Part shown: one piece after another, positions 1 through 11,397 of the stretch
How the letters are laid out: every line of letters starts with the position of its first letter
Numbering within the stretch: position 1 is the stretch's first letter
Assembly: GCA_030674185.1 (NCBI GenBank)
Contig: JAPXFY010000146.1
Span: 1 to 64,000 of the forward strand
DNA from: Monoplex corrugatus
Lineage: Eukaryota; Mollusca; Gastropoda; Littorinimorpha; Ranellidae
Length of the DNA stretch: 64,000 bases
Direction: 5' to 3'
Notes under the pieces: generated by a model
Told to the model about the DNA's origin: nothing
Seen by the model: only the letters and a program-made list of their open reading frames with translations
Databases searched by the model: none
Made by a program: the position numbers and the translations under genes

Positions 1-3000
1 AAACAACACAACACACACAACACCAAAACCCCAAAACAACACCAACACACCCCACAACAACACACAACACCCAAACACCCCAAAACAACACCAACACAAC
101 ACCAAAACCCAAAACACACCACAACAACACCCAACCCAACACAACACCAAACAACACACACAACAACACCAACACACACACAAACACCAACACACACACA
201 ACACCAACCAACACAAACCACACAAACACAACACAAAACCACACACACACAACACAACACCACACCAACACAACACAACACACACAAAAACACAACACAA
301 CACACACACAACACAACCCAACACACACACAACACCAACACACACACAACACCCAAAACCAAAACACACACAACCAACACCAACACACACACCAAAAACA
401 CAACACCAACACACACACAAAACACCCACCACACACAACAAACACAACACCAACACACACCACAACACCAACACACACACACACAACAAACACCAACACA
501 CACACACACCAACACACACACAACACAACACAACAACACACCCCAACACCCAAAACACACACAACACAACAACCAACACACAACAACACACACCAACACA
601 CACACAACACCAAACACACACCACAACACAACACCAACACACACACAACACAACACCAACAACCCAAAACAAACCCCCAACACACCCCACCCCACCCCAA
701 AAAACAAACACCAACACCCACCAACACCCCCAAAACACCAACACCAACACAAAACCCAACACCAAAACCAACACACAACACCCAAAACAAAACCCAAACA
801 ACACAAAACCCAAAACCAACCACACCCCCCAAACAAAACCCCAAAAAAAACCCCCACAACCCAAACCAACAAAACAAAACCCCAAAACCCCCAACCAACC
901 CCACACAACAAAACCACCAACACAAAAACACCAACACCAAAACACAACCCAAACCCAAAAAACCCCACAAAAAACCAACACACAACAACACCACCCAAAC
1001 ACACACAAAAAACACCAAAAACCCAACAAAACCCAAAAACCCCCACACAACCCAAAACCACACACAACACAACAACACAAAAACACCCCACAAACAAACC
1101 CAAAACACAAAACAACACAACAAACCCCACAACACCCAAAACAACACACAAAACCCCCCCAAAAACACCCAAAAAACACACCAAAAAACCAACACACACA
1201 AAACCAAAAACCCAAAAACCCCCCCAACACACCACAACACAAAAACCAAAAACCCCCCAAACCTCACAACACCAAACACAAAACCCACACACACCAACCA
1301 AAACCAACCAACACAACCCAAAACCACAAAACACAACACAACCAACCAAACCCAAAACCCCAACAAACAAAACCACACAAAAAACCCAACACACACACAC
1401 ACCAACAACACACAAACAACACCCCCCCCACCACCAACACCCCACCAACAACACAAAACCAAAACCAAACCCAAAACCCAAAACAAACAAAAACACCAAA
1501 ACCCACACACAAAAACAACACCACCACCCCCCCCAACACCAACACACCACAACACCACACCAACCCCAACCCCAAAAACAAAAAACACAACACCAAACAC
1601 AACACCCCCACACAAAACACCACCAACACACAACAAAAAACCCAACACCCCCCCCAAAACCCCCAAACAAAAACCCAAAAAAACACACAACACAAACCAA
1701 ACCCAAAACAAACAAACCCCAACCCAAAAACCCAAAAAAACCCAAAAAAACCAACACACCACAAAACAACCCCCAAAAACCCACCACCACAACACCCCAA
1801 AACCAACACACAAAACACCAACACACACACACCCAAAAACCCAACACCAAAAACACACAAAAACCCAAACATCACAACCCAAACCCACACACACAACACC
1901 AACCACAACAACCAAACCACACACACACACACAACACCAACAACACAACACCAACACACAACACCAACACACAACAACACCCCAAAACCACACACACAAC
2001 ACACACACCAACAACACCAAAACACAACACACCACACACCAAAAACACCAAAACCAACACACACACAACACAAACACCACACCACACACAACACAACACC
2101 AACACCCACCAACACAACACCAACCACAAAACCAAAAACACAAACACCAACACCTACAACAAACAACACCCACACACACACAACCCCCAACACACACACA
2201 ACACCAAACATCCAACACAAAAAACACAAAACCAACACCAAAACCAAAACAACACCAACCACAACAACACAACACCAACACACACACAAACACCAACCAC
2301 ACAAAACAACACCAACACCACACACAACAACCAAACACAACACAACACCCAAAACCAAAACCCAAAACCCCAAAACCCACAACACAACACAACACAACAC
2401 CAAAACACACACAACACCAAAACACACACAACACAAAACCAACAACACAACACAACACAACACCAACACACACACAACACAACACCAACACACACACACA
2501 CAACACCAACACACACCACACAAAACCAACCCACACAACACAACACCAACACACACCACAACACCAACACACACACACCAACACCACACACACAACACAA
2601 CACCAACACACACACAAAAACCAACACACACACAACACCCAAAACAACACAACAACACCACCACCCAACAAACCCAAAACAAAACCCCACACACACCAAA
2701 ACAAACACACCAAAACACACAACACAACCCAACACAACACAACACCAACCACACACAACACCCAACACCAACACACCAACCACACAACACCAAACACAAC
2801 CACACCAAAACCCAAAACACACCAAAACAACACCAACACAACACAACAAAACCACAAAACAACACCAACACACACACAACACCAAAACACACACAACACA
2901 ACACCAACACAACACAACACCAACACACACACAACACAACACACACAACAACACCCCCACACACACAACACCCAACACACCACAACACAACACCAACACA

Positions 3001-6000
3001 CACACAACACAACCCCCAACACACCACACAACAACACAACACACACACAACACAACACCAACCAACACAACACCCAACAACACAACCACACAACACACCA
3101 AAACAACAACACACACACAACACAACACACACACAACACCAACAACACACACACAACACAACACCCCACACACACAACACAACACCACACACACACCAAC
3201 ACAACACCAACACACACACAACACACAAAACCCACACACACAACACCAACAAAACACACAACACCAACACACCACACACACACAACACAACACCCAACCA
3301 CACACACCAACAAACCCAAAACACACAACCAACACCCAAAACCCCACACACACAACACCAACACACCACAACACCAACACACACACAACACCAACACACA
3401 ACAACACAACACCACCCACACACAAACAACCAACCACACACACACAACACCAACACACACACAACACCAACACACCACACACAAACACACACACACAAAC
3501 AACACCAACACACACACAACCCACACACACACACAAAACCAACACCAACACACACAACACCCAAACACCAACACAACAACACCAACCCCACACACAACAC
3601 CCCCAAACACCACACACAACACCACACACCACAACCCAACACCAAACACAACAAACAACACCAACCCAAACCACACCAACACACACCACAACACCAACAC
3701 ACACACACCAACACAACACACAACACCAACACACACCAACACCAACACACACACAACACAACACCAACACACACAACACAACACAACACCAACACACAAC
3801 ACAACACCACACACACACACACACAACACCAACACCACACACACACACAACACCACACACACACACAACACAACACAACAACACACAACACACAACACCA
3901 ACACACACACAACACAACACCACACACACACAACACAACACCACACACACACAACACCACACACACACAACACCACACACACACAACACAACACCAACAC
4001 CACACCAACACAACACCACACACACACACACCACCACACCACACACAACACAACACCCACCCACACCAACACACACCAAAACACACACAACACACACACC
4101 ACACACACCAACACACACACCACCACACACACACACACAACACCAACCACACACACAACACACACACACCAACACAACCACACACAACACAACCACCAAC
4201 ACCAAAACAACACACACCAACACACACCACCAACACCAACACACACACACACAACACCAACACACCACAACCAACACCAACACACACCCACACCAACACA
4301 CACAACACACAACACCAACACACACACAACACCAACACACACACAACACAACACAACACACACACAACACCCACACACACAACACACACACAACACACCA
4401 CACCCAACACCACACACACACAACACACAACACCAACACCACACACACACACCAACACCAACACAACACACACACAACACCAACACACACACAACACCAA
4501 CACACCACACAACACAACACCAACACCACCACAACACCAACACACACACAACACAACACCAACACACACACAACACAACACCAACACACACACACACCAA
4601 CACACCACACACACACAACACAACACCAACACACACACACACACACCACCCAACACACACACACACAACACCACACCAACACCAACACACACCAACACCA
4701 ACACACCAACCAACACCAACAACACAACACCAACACACACACAACACACAACACACACAACACACACAACACAACACCAACACACACAAACACCAACACA
4801 CACACAACACAACACAACACACACACACACAACACCAACACACACACAACACAACACCAACACACACAAACACACAACACACACACACACAACACACCAC
4901 ACACACACACACCAACACAACACACAACACACACACAACACAACACCCAACACACACACAACACAACACACCAACACACACACAACACAACACAACACAC
5001 ACACCACAACACCAACACACACAAACACACACACACAACACAACACCAACACACACCACACAACACCAACACACACCACAACACAACACCAACACAACAC
5101 AACACAACCACCAACACACACACACAACACAACACCAACACAACACACACAACACAACACCAACACACACACACAACACACACACACAACACAACACCAA
5201 CACACACACAACACAACAACACACACAACACACAACAACAACACCAACACACACACACCAACCACACCCAACCCACACAACACCAACACAACACACACAC
5301 ACACCAACACCACACACACACACACAACACCAACACACACACAAACACCAACACACACACAACACCACACAACACAACACAACACACACAACACACCAAC
5401 ACACACAACACACACACAACAACCAACACACACACAACACACACACACAACACACACACAACACCAACACACCACAACCACACACACACAACACACACAC
5501 ACAACACAACACAACAACACCAACACAACACAACACCAACACACACACAACAACACCACACACAACACACAACACACACACAACAACACACACACAACAC
5601 CAAAACAACACAACACACCACACACACACACAAACAACACCAAACACACACAACAACACCCAAAACACACACAAACACCACACACAACACACACAACACA
5701 ACACAACACACACACACACAACCACACACACAACACCACACACAACACAACACAAACACCAACACAACACACAACACAACACCAAACACACAACAACACA
5801 CACACACACAACACACAACACCAACACAACACACAACACAACACACAACACCAACACAACACAAACACAACACACACACAACACCAACACACACAAAACA
5901 CCAACACACAACACACACACAACACCAACACACCACACACAAACACACCAACACACCAACCAAACACAACACCCAACACACACAACACACACAACACAAC

Positions 6001-6341
6001 ACACACCAACAACACCAACACACACACACACAACCACACACACACCAACCACACAACACCAACACACACACCAACACACACAACACAACCAACACCAACA
6101 CACCAAACACCAACCACACACACACACAACCACCACACACAACAACAACACACACACACACAACACACAACACACAACACCAAAACACACACACAACCAC
6201 CACACCAACAACACAACAACAACAACACCAACACACAACACACACCAACAACCAACACCAACCACACAACACAAACACACAAACCAAACACCAACACAAC
6301 AAAACAAAACACCCACACCACACACAAACAAACACCACACA
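1..6341. repeat. A/C-only degenerate low-complexity tract
   Basis: The plus strand consists of A and C alone except for four T residues (1264, 1872, 2155, 2211). The first G is at 6342. The core resembles a degenerate ~17-bp unit (AACACC followed by a short AC run) with irregular spacing. The first ~1.8 kb is richer in CCAAAACCCC-like words and the rest in CAACACCAACAC words. The complementary strand holds only G and T, so it can hardly form a stop codon. That explains two huge minus-strand open frames (1264-6396 and 2154-6356) rich in Cys, Val and Leu, which I do not regard as genes. The irregular unit lengths suit either a decayed satellite or an uncorrected long-read consensus. Confidence 0.9.
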
Positions 6342-7013
6342 GACAAAGACAAACACGTGTCCCAGTGTGGGTCAGCCATGTGTCACTGAACCTCACAGCA
6401 GCAGGAGATCATTGTCTGTCAGCACTTTACCCACCGACTCAATATACCACACAGTTTGCCCTCTCCATCCTGTCCTGACTCTGGGGGTGACGTGATTTCC
6501 TACCACAGAACAGCAACAGCCTTCAGCACAGTGCAGATGTCAACGAGCTGGAGCACCACTTCTGTCGCTCTCTGACCACTACAATTCTGTGTTAGCGGTG
6601 TTTGTGTCTAAACAGTGGTATTTCATAAGGTAGCAGGGCGTTTGCGTTGAGTTGAAAAACTGACGACATGGTTTATTTCGGTATAAATGACACAGAGCGT
6701 TGGGTGTGCGTACCGAAAGATGGCTTGCTGAGGTACTGATATAGACAGTTGATGAGTTGATGGCCTACTGAGGAGAAAGTTTATTTCAGTATAAAATTAT
6801 CGATACACATCGTTGGTAGTCATGCTGACGGATATAGTGATTTCGTTATAGATGATGTAGAGCGTTGGAGAGCGAACTGACAAACTGCATATGTCGGTTT
6901 AGATGATAGACAACTTTCATGGGCGCGGTGAGGTTAATGCTAACGTTGCTATAGAATACTGAAACTGTTGGTAGGCATAGTGAGGCAAATGCTATACAGA
7001 ACGTTCATAAGTG
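6342..7013. other. Single-copy-looking intergenic DNA
   Basis: No coding frame or element end is recognisable. Weak internal repetition is visible at about 6670-6870, where variants of GTTTATTTCNGTATAAA and GTAGAGCGTTGG recur, suggesting an old degenerate tandem repeat of ~100 bp. Confidence 0.4.
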
Positions 7014-8217
7014 TCATCATCATCATCATCATCATGCACATTGCAGCATGGCGTTGGCCATCATGGCCCTCCATACAAACCTATCTTGTGTCGCTGCACG
7101 TACATCTCCCACCCTCTCTGTCCTCACGTACATCTCCCACCCTCTGTGTCCTCACGTACATCTCCCACCCTCTGTGTCCTCACGTACATCTCCCACCCTC
7201 TCTGTCCTCACGTACATCTCCCACCCTCTCTGTCCTCACGTACATCTCCCACCCTCTCTGTCCTCACGTACATCTCCCACCCTCTGTGTCCTCACGTACA
7301 TCTCCCACTCTCTCTGTCCTGACGTACATCTCCACCCTCTCTGTCCTCACGTACATCTCCCACCCTCTCTGTCCTCACGTACATCTCCCACCCTCTCTGT
7401 CCTCACGTACATCTCCCACCCTCTCTGTCCTCACGTACATCTCCCACCCTCTCTGTCCTCATGTATATCTCCCACCCTCTCTGTCCTCACGTACATCTCC
7501 CACCCTCTGTGTCCTCACGTACATCTCCACCCTCTCTGTCCTCACGTACATCTCCCACCCTCTGTGTCCTCACGTACATCTCCCACCCTCTCTGTCCTCA
7601 CGTACATCTCCCACCCTCTCTGTCCTCACGTACATCTCCCACCCTCTATCCTCACGTACATCTCCCACCCTCTATCCTCACGTACATCTCCCACCCTCTG
7701 TGTCCTCACGTACATCTCCCACCCTCTGTGTCCTCACGTACATCTCCCACCCTCTGTGTCCTCACGTACATCTCCCACCCCCTCTGTCCTCACGTATATC
7801 TCCCACCCTCTGTGTCCTCACGTACATCTCCCACCCTCTCTGTCCTCACGTACATCTCCCACCCTCTCTGTCCTCACGTACATCTCCCACCCTCTCTGTC
7901 CTCACGTACATCTCCCACCCTCTGTGTCCTCACGTACATCTCCCACCCTCTCTGTCCTCACGTACATCTCCCATCCTCTGTGTCCTCACGTACATCTCCC
8001 ACCCTCTGTGTCCGCACGTACATCTCCCACCCTCTGTGTCCTCACGTACATCTCCCACCCTCTCTGTCCTCACGTACATCTCCCACCCTCTGTGTCCTCA
8101 CGTACATCTCCCACCCTCTCTGTCCTCACGTACATCTCCCACCCTCTGTGTCCTCACGTACATCTCCCACCCTCTGTGTCCTCACGTACATCTCCCACCC
8201 CCTCTGTCCTCAGCCAC
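7014..8217 (-). mobile_element. RTE-A LINE 3' fragment, split by internal minisatellite
   Basis: Read on the minus strand, the left end (7014-7108) matches the 3' end of the RTE-A family seen at 30853, 53995 and 54320. It carries the same GCCAACGCCATGCTGCA-type C-terminal coding sequence followed by a (TGA)n tail, seen here as (TCA)n at about 7015-7035. The homology continues through CGCTGCA...ATCTCCCACCCTCT into the first repeat unit of the array. It resumes for a few bases after the array (CAGCCAC) and then stops near 8217. The fragment is therefore a 5'-truncated LINE copy whose middle has been amplified. Confidence 0.75.
7097..8210. repeat. 28-bp minisatellite, about 40 copies
   Basis: The unit is CACGTACATCTCCCACCC followed by TCTCTGTCCT. 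Variants include TCTGTGTCCT, a few units short by one to four bases, and occasional ATATATCTC. Because 28 is not a multiple of three and the unit has no stop in any forward frame, the array reads open in all three plus frames (6968-8263, 7048-8274, 7461-8231). These apparent 250-430 aa proteins are artefacts. The unit is homologous to RTE-A coding sequence, equivalent to the segment near 53890-53940. Confidence 0.92.
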
Positions 8218-8489
8218 ACGTGTATGTTTGATCACTTTGGACGATGCCAGTTGTCAGTTTTAGTTTGGTCGTGATGGCCTGGCAGCAGCAGGATGATTCC
8301 ATCGGTATTAAACCATACATGTAGTGTTCATCTTCATTGTCCAACATGAAGTGTCTGTTCTGGGAACAACTGTTTCATAGACACTGACGTCACAGATGCT
8401 GTGTGACGGAAAAGCTCCAACATGTTTACAGCATCACGTTTATACAGTGTTTGTTGAATCACATTACTACCGTACATTAATATCACGAA
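8211..8489. other. Unassigned intergenic DNA
   Basis: After the CAGCCAC remnant of the LINE I recognise no coding or repeat feature here. Confidence 0.35.
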
Positions 8490-8681
8490 GGGTATACTGT
8501 TTGTAAAGTGCATCGAGCATTCTCTGACACGTATGTTTGCGCTGTATAAATGAAATCATCATCATCACCACCACCACCACCACCACCATCATCATCTTAA
8601 TTATTATCATTATTATTATTATTATTATTATTATTCTCATCATCATCATTGTTGTTGTTGTTATTGCTATTGTTGTTGTTG
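8490..8681 (+). mobile_element. Truncated LINE/SINE 3' tail with compound microsatellite
   Basis: The segment TTTGTAAAGTGCATCGAGC through TTTGCGCTGTATAAATG (8500-8552) resembles the 3' tail of the L2/CR1-like LINEs at 34.7 kb and 39.4 kb, whose sense-strand ends carry GCGCTATATAAATATTG then (ATT)n. It is followed by ATC, ACC, ATT and TGT triplet runs to 8681. I interpret it as a severely 5'-truncated insertion whose tail grew into a microsatellite. Confidence 0.5.
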
Positions 8682-9686
8682 ACCATCAGAGAAGCTCTCT
8701 TCGCAGATGATGCTGCGCTGGCTTCCCACAGTGAACAAGACTCCAGAGGCTCGTTGATCGTTTCGCCCACGCTTGCAGAGAGTTTGGTCTCACAATCAGC
8801 TTGAAGAAAACTTAGATCTTAGGCCAAGGCTTTGAAGAACCACCATCTCTACACATTGGAGACTACGACCTCAATACTATCCACAAAGTTCAGTACTTGG
8901 GGTCCACCATAAGTAACAACCTCTCTCTGGACGCTGAAATCGGCGCCAGAATTGCAAAGGCCTCATCTGTTATGGCTAAACTGAACAAGCGGGTCTGGTC
9001 CAACAGCAGTCTCACTGCGAACACCAAAATGCAGGTGTGCAGAGCATGTGTGTTGAGCACACTTCTCTACTCGAGTGAAGCCTGGACCACATACGCCAGC
9101 CAAGAAAAGAGGCTCAACATTTTCCATCTCCGCTGCTTGCGACGCATCCTCGGCATCCAATGGCAAGACAAGGTGACTAACACAGAGGTCCTCCGTCGTG
9201 CGGGCCTACAGACCATCTTTGCCCTTCTAAGCCAACGCCGACTACGCTGGCTTGGCCATGTGCGTCGAATGGAGGATGGACGCATACCAAAAGACGTTCT
9301 CTACGGCGAACTGGCAAACCGGAAGCGAACTCCAGGACGCCCACAGCTACGCTTTGTAGACGCATGCAAAAGGGACCTTAGAAGCTCAGAGATTGACCTA
9401 GGCTCTTGGGAGACTGGCGGAAGACAGGGCAGCGTGGCGGACAGCCGTTCAGCAAGGCGTTGTGAATGCGGAGAGGAGGAGAGCAGAAAGCTCAGATGAG
9501 AAAAGGGCTCTTCGCAAGCAATGTTCCAGAAACCAGACGATAGCGACTCAATTTGTATGTGGCAGATGTGACAGAGATTGCCACTCAAGAATCGGCCTGC
9601 ACAGCCACAGCAGAAAGTGCACGTCATGACCACAACGCCTCCTGGTGCAGACTATCATCTCCTGAGATGTAAAGAGGCCGACGATG
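8681..9686 (+). pseudogene. Family-B LINE fragment: RT palm to C-terminus, 3' end
   Basis: The fragment begins inside the reverse-transcriptase palm with the catalytic FADD motif (8700-8711, LFADDAAL), followed by broken frames. It then has a long open stretch (8897-9499) carrying the post-RT domain typical of many metazoan non-LTR elements: SSEAWTTY, FHLRCLRRILGI, RRLRWLGHVRRM and RTPGRPQLRFVDACKRDL. A frameshift near 9412 (GGGAGACTGGCGG against GGGAGACTCTGGCGG in the second copy) destroys the last ~80 residues. The DNA continues to the shared 3' terminus AAGAGGCCGACGATG at 9686. A second copy at 28131-28994 is very similar (my by-eye impression is about 95%). The intact role would be target-primed reverse transcription of its own RNA. 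This copy is dead and 5'-truncated. Confidence 0.8.
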
Positions 9687-9772
9687 TTGTTGTCATTATT
9701 GTTGTACTTGTTGTTATTGTTATTGTTGTTGAAGTTATTGTTTTCTTTTCCTTCTTCTTGTTATCATTCTTC

Positions 9773-9827
<55 letters not shown>

Positions 9828-9833
9828 TATCAT
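9687..9833. repeat. TTG/ATT microsatellite, left part
   Basis: Degenerate (TTG)n and (ATT)n directly follow the family-B LINE end, then a clean (ATT)n run from about 9772. The mariner element is inserted in this run, and its right part resumes at 11194. Confidence 0.8.
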
Positions 9834-9835
9834 TA

Positions 9836-11193
9836 CAGGGTGTTTCAAAAAGAATACGCCAAAATCATCACGTGATGTGTCAAAAACGAAAAAAATTACA
9901 AACCTCTAGCATGAACACATGTGTTGTATATACATTCAAGTTTCATTTCATGTTTTATAAGTGCTCAATGTGGCCACCACCGGCAGCGCGGACAACATCA
10001 AGCCGATATGAGAATTCCTCCCAAACGCGCCTCAGCATGTCACGGTCCACCGTGTTGATTGCAGCTGTTATTCGATCTTTCAAGTCATCGATACTTGCTG
10101 GAAGTGGTGGAACATAAACTTGGTCTTTAACATACCCCCACAAGAAAAAGTCACACACAGTGAGGTCCGGGGATCTGGCAGGCCAAGCACAGAGAGCAAG
10201 GTCTTTAGCACCTCTCCTCCCAATCCATCGCTGAGGCACGTTTTCATTCAGATAAGCTCTAACCCCGAGATGCCAATGGGGTGGTGCTCCATCTTGCTGA
10301 AAAATGAAGTCATTCGAATCTGCTTGCAGTAAAGTGAATAGCCAGTTTTGGAGCATTTCGAGATAGGTTTGTCCTGTAACGGTGTTTCCTTCAAAGAAAA
10401 AGGGACCATAGACCTTGTCTTGAGACACAGCACAGAAGACGTTCACTTTAGGGGAATCTCTTTCATGCTCAACAGTTTCATGTGGGTGATCTGTTCCCCA
10501 AATGCGCACATTGTGACGATTGACTGTGCCGCTCAAATGGAAAGTCGCTTCGTCACTAAAAACTAAACGTGAAAAGAGAGTTTCACCTTCCTCCATCTCC
10601 AGCATTGACTCACAGAATGTCCTCCGCATCACCTTGTCATCATTAGTAAGTGCTTGGACGAGGCTTAGTTTGTATGGTTTCATGTGTAATCGTCTCTTTA
10701 ACACACGCCAGACAGTGGTATGAGGGATGGCAAGCTGAAGACTTGCTCGACGTACGGACTTACGTGGGCTGCTCTCAAATGCATCATGAATCCTCTCCAC
10801 TTGCTCCTCTGTAACACGTGGTCTTCCAGGACTCTTTCCTTTGCACAGACACCCACTCTCTTTAAACTGTCTAACCCACCGTCGAATGCTCTCACGATGG
10901 GGCGGATCAATGCCGAATTCTGTTCTGAAAGCACGTTGCACCGTGACAATGGCGTTTGTTTTCGCGAACTCAAGCACGCAAAACGCCTTCTGCTGAGGAG
11001 TCGCCATTTTGATTGATCTTCCCACAATTCAGCTGCACCGGAAGTTATACTAACGACAGCGGTGAAACTGACACCCAATCAAACTTTGATAACTACTCTA
11101 TCAAATAACCACTGATTGATTCAGTCCACTACAATGCTATAGACCTGAAAAAACTTCGTAATGATTTTGGCGTATTCTTTTTGAAACACCCTG
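9836..11193 (-). mobile_element. Complete Tc1/mariner-superfamily transposon (DD41D type)
   Basis: The element is bounded by perfect 33-bp terminal inverted repeats, 9836-9868 and 11161-11193, beginning CAGGGTGTTTCAAAAAGAAT. TA dinucleotides at 9834-9835 and 11194-11195 are the expected target-site duplication. At 1358 bp with one uninterrupted transposase frame it has everything normally needed for cut-and-paste transposition. It sits inside an ATT microsatellite, a natural TA-rich target. Identical TIRs and an intact ORF imply recent arrival. Elements of this kind are known to move between animal phyla, so horizontal transfer is possible but unproven here. Confidence 0.93.
9955..11025 (-). 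CDS. Mariner-like transposase, intact, DD41D
   Basis: This 356-aa frame encodes a DDE/D-superfamily transposase. The N-terminal ~110 residues form a paired-type helix-turn-helix DNA-binding region (QQKAFCVLEFAKTNAIVTV; RESIRRWVRQFKESG) followed by a GRP(R)-type linker (KGKSPGRPRVTEEQ) and a second HTH (TTVWRVLKRRLHMKPYK). The catalytic aspartates lie in VFSDEATFHLSG, FQQDGAPPHW and WPARSPDLTVCDFF. I count 41 residues between the second and third, the DD41D spacing reported for rosa- and Visitor-type mariner relatives, rather than the 34 of classical mariner. The frame has an upstream ATG at 11025 and another at residue 7 (MATPQQKAF). Either could be used. The gene lies inside its own TIRs with short flanks and no intron. 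It would bind the 33-bp TIRs in the nucleus and excise and reinsert the element at TA. No missing motif or frameshift is visible. Confidence 0.93.
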   Translation of the reverse strand: MGRSIKMATPQQKAFCVLEFAKTNAIVTVQRAFRTEFGIDPPHRESIRRWVRQFKESGCLCKGKSPGRPRVTEEQVERIHDAFESSPRKSVRRASLQLAIPHTTVWRVLKRRLHMKPYKLSLVQALTNDDKVMRRTFCESMLEMEEGETLFSRLVFSDEATFHLSGTVNRHNVRIWGTDHPHETVEHERDSPKVNVFCAVSQDKVYGPFFFEGNTVTGQTYLEMLQNWLFTLLQADSNDFIFQQDGAPPHWHLGVRAYLNENVPQRWIGRRGAKDLALCAWPARSPDLTVCDFFLWGYVKDQVYVPPLPASIDDLKDRITAAINTVDRDMLRRVWEEFSYRLDVVRAAGGGHIEHL

Positions 11194-11246
11194 TATTATT
11201 ATTATTGTTATTATTATTATTATTAACATTATTATCATTTATATCA

Positions 11247-11277
<31 letters not shown>

Positions 11278-11300
11278 CATTATTATCATCATTATTATCA
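11194..11300. repeat. ATT microsatellite, right part
   Basis: (ATT)n with ATC and GTT interruptions continues the array split by the mariner insertion. Confidence 0.85.
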
Positions 11301-11397
11301 TTATCAAGTGGTATACGTTGGAAGTTGTTGGTGTCCTAGTTAGCGTGTGCTTTCTACAATTGTCTTCCTACCAATGGATTTTTCAAATGATATTGTA

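Noticed and set aside
1264..6396. 1710- and 1400-codon minus-strand open frames rich in Cys, Val and Leu
   Set aside because: The strand is made only of G and T, so stop codons cannot form. Open reading is a composition effect.
6968..8274. Three overlapping 250-430 codon plus-strand frames with Pro/Ser/His repeats
   Set aside because: The 28-bp minisatellite has no stop in any forward frame. All three frames are equally open, so none is supported as a gene.
8963..9633. Minus-strand frames opposite the family-B LINE
   Set aside because: They are shadows of the plus-strand LINE coding sequence. The same frames recur opposite the second copy at 28380-28939.
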